A stretch of DNA of 11,551 bases from an uncultured Eubacterium sp. (lineage in GTDB: Bacteria; Bacillota; Clostridia; Lachnospirales; Lachnospiraceae), in the NCBI GenBank assembly GCA_910580075.1, contig CAJTVR010000121.1, positions 1 to 11,551 of the forward strand, in the 5' to 3' direction. The notes under the pieces are model-generated. The model saw only the letters and a list, made by a program, of their open reading frames with translations, had not been told where the DNA came from and did no database searches. Each line of letters starts with the position of its first letter. Positions within the stretch are counted from its first letter, which is position 1. Of this stretch, positions 6,818-11,551 are shown piece after piece. The position numbers and the translations under genes were made by a program.

Positions 6818-8305
6818 ATGGATTTAATGTATGCAAGTACCAGAGATGCAAATGTAAAAGTAACCGCGTCGCAGGCAGTTTTAAAGGGTCTGTCTGATGA
6901 CGGCGGATTATTCGTGCCGGAACGGATTCCGCTGCTGGATGTCTCATTCACAGAGTTAGCCGGCATGTCTTATCAGGAAACAGCCTATGCAGTCATGAAA
7001 CAGTTTCTCACTGATTTTACAGAAGAAGAATTAAAGGACTGTATTGCGAAAGCATATGACAGCAAATTTGACACAGAAGAAATTGCCCCGCTTGTCCAGG
7101 CAGACGGCATTTATTTTCTGGAACTGTTTCACGGTGCGACCATTGCATTTAAAGATATGGCATTGTCAATCCTTCCGCACCTTTTAACGGTATCTGCTAA
7201 GAAGAACAGGGTGACAAATGAGATTGTTATTCTGACGGCAACGTCCGGTGACACAGGAAAAGCTGCACTGGCAGGGTTTGCGGAAGTAAACGGGATAAAA
7301 ATTATTGTCTTTTATCCGAAAAACGGCGTCAGTCCGATTCAGGAAAAGCAGATGGTAACACAAAAAGGGGCAAATACGTTTGTTGCAGGCATTCATGGGA
7401 ATTTTGATGAAGCACAGACCGGTGTAAAGAAAATGTTTGCCGATCAGGCATTCGGAAAGGAACTGGCCAGTCATGGATACCAGTTTTCTTCAGCAAATTC
7501 CATTAATATCGGACGGTTAGTACCGCAGATTGTATATTATGTGTATGCATATGCAAAACTAATCGCAAAAGGAGATATAAAAGAAGGAGAAAAAATCAAT
7601 GTCGCAGTGCCGACTGGCAATTTTGGCAATATTCTGGCAGCATATTATGCAAAAAATATGGGCCTTCCAATTGCGAAATTAATCTGTGCATCCAATGAAA
7701 ATAAAGTACTGTATGATTTCTTTGAGACAGGAACATATGATAAAAACCGCGAGTTTATGCTGACGTCTTCTCCGTCCATGGATATTCTGATTTCCAGCAA
7801 TTTAGAGCGGCTGATTTACCGGATTGCCGGAGACAGCGCACAAAAAAATGCAGAATTTATGCGGAAATTAAATGAAGAGGGTGTATACAGCATTTCTGAA
7901 GAAATGAAAGCAGAATTAAAGGATTTTTATGGAAATTATGCCAGTGAACAGGAGACGGCACAGACAATCAGGCAGCTTTATGATAAGACTGGTTATGTAT
8001 TAGATACACATACAGCTGTTGCAGCGAGTGTCTGCCGTAAATATCAGGCAGAAACCGGCGATCAGACAAAGGTAATTACTGCATCTACTGCCAGCCCGTT
8101 TAAGTTTACGAGAAGCGTAATGAATGCCATTGACCCGTCTTACGATACAAAAAGTGATTTTGAACTGGCTGATGAGTTAAGCAGAATTGCGAATGTGAAA
8201 GTTCCGAAAGCAATTGAAGAAATACGTACGGCCAGCGTGCTGCACCGGACGGAGTGCGAGCCGGATGAAATGCCTGAGACAGTAAAACGATTTCTTGGAA
8301 TCTAA
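6818..8305 (+). CDS. thrC: Threonine synthase
   Basis: A pyridoxal-phosphate enzyme converting O-phosphohomoserine to threonine and phosphate, the last step of threonine synthesis, in the cytoplasm. The 495-residue length fits the longer ThrC type. The N-terminal DDGGLFVPERIP (27-38) is typical. HGATIAFKDMALS has the PLP-binding lysine K112, SGDTGKAA (143-150) is the phosphate/PLP loop region, and PTGNFGN (265-271) is the second PLP-phosphate contact. An in-frame GTG at 6764 would add 18 residues, but ATG 6818 has AGAGGAG at 6805-6811 with 6-nt spacing and starts with the usual MDLMYASTR, so it is preferred. A strong terminator follows 40 bp after the stop. No hom or thrB neighbour is present; thrC is on its own transcript here. 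Confidence 0.97.
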   Translation: MDLMYASTRDANVKVTASQAVLKGLSDDGGLFVPERIPLLDVSFTELAGMSYQETAYAVMKQFLTDFTEEELKDCIAKAYDSKFDTEEIAPLVQADGIYFLELFHGATIAFKDMALSILPHLLTVSAKKNRVTNEIVILTATSGDTGKAALAGFAEVNGIKIIVFYPKNGVSPIQEKQMVTQKGANTFVAGIHGNFDEAQTGVKKMFADQAFGKELASHGYQFSSANSINIGRLVPQIVYYVYAYAKLIAKGDIKEGEKINVAVPTGNFGNILAAYYAKNMGLPIAKLICASNENKVLYDFFETGTYDKNREFMLTSSPSMDILISSNLERLIYRIAGDSAQKNAEFMRKLNEEGVYSISEEMKAELKDFYGNYASEQETAQTIRQLYDKTGYVLDTHTAVAASVCRKYQAETGDQTKVITASTASPFKFTRSVMNAIDPSYDTKSDFELADELSRIANVKVPKAIEEIRTASVLHRTECEPDEMPETVKRFLGI

Positions 8306-8345
8306 ATGTCTGAAACGGCGGGACGAATACAAGATATTTATGCAG

Positions 8346-8381
8346 AAAAAAATCCTGATAGCTGGTCTATCAGGATTTTTT
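8346..8381. terminator. Bidirectional intrinsic terminator between thrC and the cheX-like gene
   Basis: TCCTGATAG (8353-8361) pairs perfectly with CTATCAGGA (8367-8375) around a 5-nt loop. A run of seven A before the stem and six T after it give a T-tract in either direction, so it can end thrC on the plus strand and the convergent operon on the minus strand. The remaining 8382-8491 shows nothing further. Confidence 0.93.
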
Positions 8382-8491
8382 CAGGAATTTTTATGTAAAT
8401 ATAATACATATGATGTATAAAGGGTTTCTGTTTATTATTTTCATTTTCCGAAGACGGACAGGTTAGAGCCAGAGCCATCAGACGGTATACA

Positions 8492-9379
8492 CTAAAAAGA
8501 GAGCAGAATATTAACTGTGCCGAACGGATACAGAATCGGAAACAGATAGGATACCGCATCCGGCCTTAAATTAATCAGGCTTTCTTCATGTATTTCCGGC
8601 GGAGACAGCTGCATCTCTACGGAATGGTTATTGGACATATTTACAGTAAACAGGCCGTTATGAAGATTCAGGAAATCCTCTAAGGAAGCCTGTACATACT
8701 CATCAAACTCATCGAACGTATCCATTGCATAACGGGAAGCAAATTCAATAGCCATTTCCCGGGTCATGTCGAGGGAAGTGATGATATTGTGCTTTCCGTT
8801 AATCTGCTGTGAAATGCCAAACTGTGTAGCAAACTCTTCCGTAAGAATCGGTGTCAGAGGTGTAAAATCAGCGCCGATAAAGCGGATTAGATTATTAAAC
8901 AGCAGTGTCAGATAAGATTCATATAATTCGTTGTTTTCCAGATCATCCAGTTTGAAGTAGTGGCGGATTAGTTTTGCCACCTGTTCTTTCTGGTCAATCT
9001 GTAAGTCCAGATCATAAATCTCATGCTCAGATTCGTAATCGATAATCAAATCTTCTAACTCTTTGTTGGAAATGACGCCCTGTTCGATTAAAACCTGTCC
9101 AAGCAGCAGGTATTCCGGACTTTGTTCGGATAACAGGCGGTTCACTTCATCTTCCGTGAGGTAATTGCGTTCTACTGCCAGCTCGCCAAAAGGCTTGTCT
9201 TCATGTGTCTGGGCAACAACGACATCATCGATTTCCTTGGCAGTCATCAGGTTGTGGTACATTGCCAGCGTACCTAATTTGATACGGCTTGTTGATTCTT
9301 GATTAATAGCCGCAATAAGCTGTTCCGGGGTAACAATGTTACGGCATAAAAGAAAATTTCCAAAAAATTGTGTATACAT
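8492..9379 (-). CDS. CheX-like protein with N-terminal MshEN-like repeats
   Basis: A soluble protein of 295 residues. The N-terminal third has four copies of a short helical motif of the MshEN / type II secretion ATPase N-domain kind: residues 6-29 (FGNFLLCRNIVTPEQL), 35-59 (LGTLAMYHNLMTAKEI), 64-87 (FGELAVERNYLTEDEV) and 93-116 (LGQVLIEQGVISNKEL). The C-terminal half, about 155-295, looks CheX/CheC-like: DMTREMAIEFASRYA, then DFLNLHNG at 235-242. CheX phosphatases use an ExxN pair; here the acidic position is Asp (D235-x-x-N238). By family knowledge CheX removes phosphate from CheY, and the neighbouring gene encodes such a receiver, so that is the likely partner. AAGAGGAG about 8 nt upstream supports the start; the gap to the receiver gene is 15 bp. 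No other motility gene is present, so a role outside chemotaxis is possible. Confidence 0.82.
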   Translation of the reverse strand: MYTQFFGNFLLCRNIVTPEQLIAAINQESTSRIKLGTLAMYHNLMTAKEIDDVVVAQTHEDKPFGELAVERNYLTEDEVNRLLSEQSPEYLLLGQVLIEQGVISNKELEDLIIDYESEHEIYDLDLQIDQKEQVAKLIRHYFKLDDLENNELYESYLTLLFNNLIRFIGADFTPLTPILTEEFATQFGISQQINGKHNIITSLDMTREMAIEFASRYAMDTFDEFDEYVQASLEDFLNLHNGLFTVNMSNNHSVEMQLSPPEIHEESLINLRPDAVSYLFPILYPFGTVNILLSF

Positions 9380-9394
9380 AGACTGTCTCCTCTT

Positions 9395-9769
9395 TTAACG
9401 TTCGAATCGTGATTCAATAATCCGCTGGATACTGTTGGCGGAAAAAGGTTTTTGGATAAAATCCTTTGCTCCGGCTTCAATGGCGTTTTTCAGCTGTTCT
9501 TTTGTGCCGATAGAGGAAGCAATGATGACAGTTGCCTGTGGGTGCTGCTGCATAATTTCTCTCGTTGCAGCTACTCCGTCTTTGACTGGCATGACAATAT
9601 CAAGGAACACAATATCCGCAGGTTCTTCATTATAGCTGTCGATTGCTTCCTGTCCATTAGCAGCTTCTATATAATGTGTTGCACCGAGCCCGGATAATAT
9701 ATCCTTCAATTGTTTTCGTGCCAGAATCGAATCATCCCCGATTAAAATTTTGGCTTCAGATAATAACAT
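9395..9769 (-). CDS. Stand-alone CheY-type response regulator receiver
   Basis: A 124-residue single receiver domain with no output domain. The acidic pocket D12-D13, phospho-acceptor D57 (FLDIVMP), the switch serine at S85/S86 (IIASS) and K107 (FIQKPFS) are all present, so it should be phosphorylatable. The ribosome binding site AAAAAGGAG lies 9 nt before the ATG. It is the first gene of an apparent two-gene operon with the CheX-like protein downstream, suggesting a phosphorylation and dephosphorylation pair. The cognate histidine kinase is not in the window. It could be a chemotaxis CheY or a signalling receiver of another pathway; the sequence alone does not separate these. Confidence 0.95.
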   Translation of the reverse strand: MLLSEAKILIGDDSILARKQLKDILSGLGATHYIEAANGQEAIDSYNEEPADIVFLDIVMPVKDGVAATREIMQQHPQATVIIASSIGTKEQLKNAIEAGAKDFIQKPFSANSIQRIIESRFER

Positions 9770-9803
9770 AGTGATACACTCCTTTTTCTATCCTTATGTT
9801 TAA

Positions 9804-9832
9804 ATTTTACAAGATAAATACAAAATATGCAA
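9804..9832 (-). promoter_or_regulatory. Predicted promoter of the receiver/CheX-like operon
   Basis: On the minus strand TTGCAT (9832-9827) and TAAAAT (9809-9804) are 17 bp apart, with one or two departures from consensus at each box. It lies about 35 bp before the start codon of the receiver gene. Confidence 0.55.
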
Positions 9833-9884
9833 TGAGAAATTTGGAATAATTCATAAAAAACACACAAATTTTGCTGCCGGCGGG

Positions 9885-9946
9885 AAAAAACAGCGTTTTT
9901 ACCATAAAAACAGAACGCCAAAGGCAGGAAAAACCTCTGGCGTCTG
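9885..9946 (-). terminator. Terminator of citrate synthase gene, possibly double
   Basis: Read on the minus strand, a hairpin formed by 9946-9936 and 9923-9911 (ACGCCA/TGGCGT core, one mismatch and a bulge) is followed by a T5 tract. Just beyond, TTTTTA-N3-TAAAAA at 9907-9896 is followed within a few bases by T6 at 9890-9885, a second, weaker terminator. It lies about 40 bp past the citrate synthase stop and before the next operon's promoter. Confidence 0.7.
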
Positions 9947-9987
9947 TATGATTTACATTGCGTCTCAGGCTTATGGATGTTTATGTG

Positions 9988-11364
9988 TTACAGTTCAGAT
10001 ACACGTTCCGACATCTGGACATAATTTCTGCGGCTTGAAACACTCATATACGCAGGACGCATGATTCTGCCGTTATAAGATATTTCTTCCAGCCTGTGGG
10101 CACTCCAGCCGGCTATTCTGGCAATTGCAAAAATCGGTGTATATAATTCCAGAGGAAGGCCAAGCATATGGTAAACGAAACCGCTGTAAAAGTCTACATT
10201 CGGGCTTACGCCTTTATAAATCTTTCGCTCATCATAGATTACCTGCGGAGCGAGGCGCTCTACCATAGAATAAAGCGCAAATTCACTGTCATAGCCTTTT
10301 TCTATAGAAAGACGTTCCACGTACGAACGGAAAATACGGGCACGCGGGTCGGACAGCGAATAAACGGCATGTCCCATACCATAAATAAGACCGGCATGGT
10401 CAAATGCTTCTTTATTCAGGACTGCTTTTAAATATGCACGGACTTCATCCTCATCTTTCCAGTCTTTCAGATGTGATTTCATATCCTCAAACATCTGCAC
10501 AACCTTAATGTTTGCACCGCCGTGTTTCGGACCTTTTAAAGAACCGATGGATGCGGCAATGACAGAATAAGTATCTGTCCCGGAAGAAGATACCAGGTGC
10601 GTTGTGAAAGTAGAGTTATTACCGCCGCCGTGTTCCATATGCAGAATTAAAGCGATGTCTAATAACTTAGCTTCTAACGGAGTATACCTGCTGTCCGGAC
10701 GTAAAATATGCAAAATTGTTTCAGCCGTTGATAATTCAGGCAGCGGCTTATGAATAAACAGGCTTTCGCCGTCATGATAATGGCGGTATGCCTGATAGCC
10801 ATAGACTGACAGCAGAGGAAACAGGCTGATCATCTGCATACACTGGCGCAGTACATTCGGCACGGAAATGTCATCTGCCTTATTATCATAGGAATAAAGC
10901 GTGAGAACGCTTCTGGCAAGCGTATTCATCATATCATGGCTGGGAGCTTTCATAATAATATCACGCACGAAACTCGTTGGCAGGGAACGGTAGTAAGAGA
11001 GCAGATCTGTAAATTCCTTTAGTTCTGAAATCGTAGGAAGTTTGCCGAAAATCAGCAAAAAAGCGCTTTCTTCAAATCCGAAATGGTTGTCCGGACCGAG
11101 ACCGGCAATAATATCTCTCACATTATATCCACGGTAAAACAGTTCACCGTCGGCAGGAATGATCTGGTCGCCATCCCTTTTTGTGGCACACACTTCTGAA
11201 ATTTCAGTCAGACCGACTAACACGCCCTTGCCGTTGATATCACGCAGCCCGCGTTTGACATCATATTTTCCGTACAGGGAAGGATCAATTGAAAAATGTC
11301 TGGCACTTAAGCCGGCGAGACGTTCTATTTCAGGTGTGATTAGGGAAAATTCATTTTCTTTCAT
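9988..11364 (-). CDS. gltA: Citrate synthase
   Basis: Condenses oxaloacetate and acetyl-CoA to citrate in the cytoplasm, the entry to the oxidative branch that yields 2-oxoglutarate for glutamate. Predicted length is 458 residues. The catalytic triad of the family is visible (numbered from the upstream ATG, 2 higher than from the chosen start): H283 in GPKHGGAN, H334 in GMGHAVY and D393 in PNVDFYSG; HMEHGGGNNSTF at 244-255 is the conserved oxaloacetate-site region. An ATG at 11370 is directly against AGGAGGT (11377-11371), which leaves no spacing; the second ATG, at 11364, is 6 nt from it and is therefore chosen. The gene has its own promoter and terminator. A 2-methylcitrate synthase cannot be excluded from sequence reading, but no propionate-pathway genes are nearby. 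The symbol gltA is used generically; citZ is an equivalent in Bacillus. Confidence 0.93.
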   Translation of the reverse strand: MKENEFSLITPEIERLAGLSARHFSIDPSLYGKYDVKRGLRDINGKGVLVGLTEISEVCATKRDGDQIIPADGELFYRGYNVRDIIAGLGPDNHFGFEESAFLLIFGKLPTISELKEFTDLLSYYRSLPTSFVRDIIMKAPSHDMMNTLARSVLTLYSYDNKADDISVPNVLRQCMQMISLFPLLSVYGYQAYRHYHDGESLFIHKPLPELSTAETILHILRPDSRYTPLEAKLLDIALILHMEHGGGNNSTFTTHLVSSSGTDTYSVIAASIGSLKGPKHGGANIKVVQMFEDMKSHLKDWKDEDEVRAYLKAVLNKEAFDHAGLIYGMGHAVYSLSDPRARIFRSYVERLSIEKGYDSEFALYSMVERLAPQVIYDERKIYKGVSPNVDFYSGFVYHMLGLPLELYTPIFAIARIAGWSAHRLEEISYNGRIMRPAYMSVSSRRNYVQMSERVSEL

Positions 11365-11388
11365 TAACATACCTCCTGTCTGAAAACT

Positions 11389-11418
11389 ATCTTAACATAA
11401 AATAAAAGCGAAAAACAA
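11389..11418 (-). promoter_or_regulatory. Predicted citrate synthase promoter
   Basis: On the minus strand TTGTTT (11418-11413) and TAAGAT (11394-11389) are 18 bp apart. The match is moderate, and the region is AT-rich, so the exact boxes are uncertain. The leader would be short, about 20 nt. Confidence 0.4.
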
Positions 11419-11490
11419 GAAAAACTGTGAATATTCTGTAAATTTTTACATTTTTAATAAAAAATTTAAGGAAGAGGAGGAATATTTTTA

Positions 11491-11551
11491 AGTTATCCGG
11501 ACGCTGGGAAGAGACACTTTTTCCTTTTTCTGTGACTCCGGAGAACAGTTA
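11491..11551 (+). repeat. Copy 3 of the inverted-arm repeat, left arm only, cut by window end
   Basis: From 11493 the sequence follows the canonical end, ttatccggacgctggg, then ctttttcctttttctgtgac and the arm through gaacagtta. It matches the left arms of copies 1 and 2 and has the copy 1 version at the first covarying base (A in gaacag). The window ends inside the arm, before the second covarying position. Confidence 0.8.

Noticed and set aside
11471..11490. GAGGAGG at 11474-11480 as ribosome binding site of a plus-strand gene
   Set aside because: No start codon follows at a suitable distance; the repeat copy begins immediately after.

Overview
The window looks like chromosomal DNA from an anaerobic Firmicute, most likely a gut-type Lachnospiraceae (Clostridia). 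The grounds are the short two-subunit type isopropylmalate dehydratase, AGGAGG-type ribosome binding sites, sigma-A-like promoters, AT-rich intergenic DNA and the protein styles seen. The family assignment is inference from protein character, not from a marker gene.

Layout from left to right. (1) Positions 1-264: a truncated, reverse-oriented copy of a roughly 300-bp repeat with long inverted arms. (2) 405-3452 (+): a 1015-residue protein of unknown function with zinc-ribbon-like cysteine pairs near the N-terminus and at the very C-terminus, a low-complexity linker and 51-residue helical tandem repeats. (3) 3563-5323 (+): leuC-leuD, isopropylmalate isomerase of leucine synthesis, with the two genes abutting. 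(4) 5366-5787: a short relic sharing the repeat's end, then one complete copy of the repeat. (5) 5800-6618 (-): an AP2-like DNA-binding protein that looks like an HNH/AP2 homing endonuclease without its catalytic residues. (6) 6818-8305 (+): thrC, threonine synthase, transcribed divergently from the AP2 gene; the two promoters share one -35 region. (7) 8346-8381: a strong bidirectional terminator between convergent genes. (8) 9769-8492 (-): a CheY-type receiver followed by a CheX-like protein with N-terminal MshEN-like repeats, apparently one operon. (9) 11364-9988 (-): citrate synthase. (10) 11491-11551: the left arm of a third copy of the repeat, cut by the window end.

The protein-coding content is mostly housekeeping: leucine and threonine synthesis and the citrate synthase step that leads toward 2-oxoglutarate. 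The least explained element is the repeat. Its two readable copies keep an arm-to-arm stem by paired changes (A:T to T:A and C:G to A:T), keep two internal hairpin stems, and concentrate much of their interior difference in the loop of one hairpin. This fits a structured nucleic acid: a mobile non-autonomous element, a structured RNA, or both. Both window ends fall inside copies of it, as would happen if this is an assembly contig broken at repeats.
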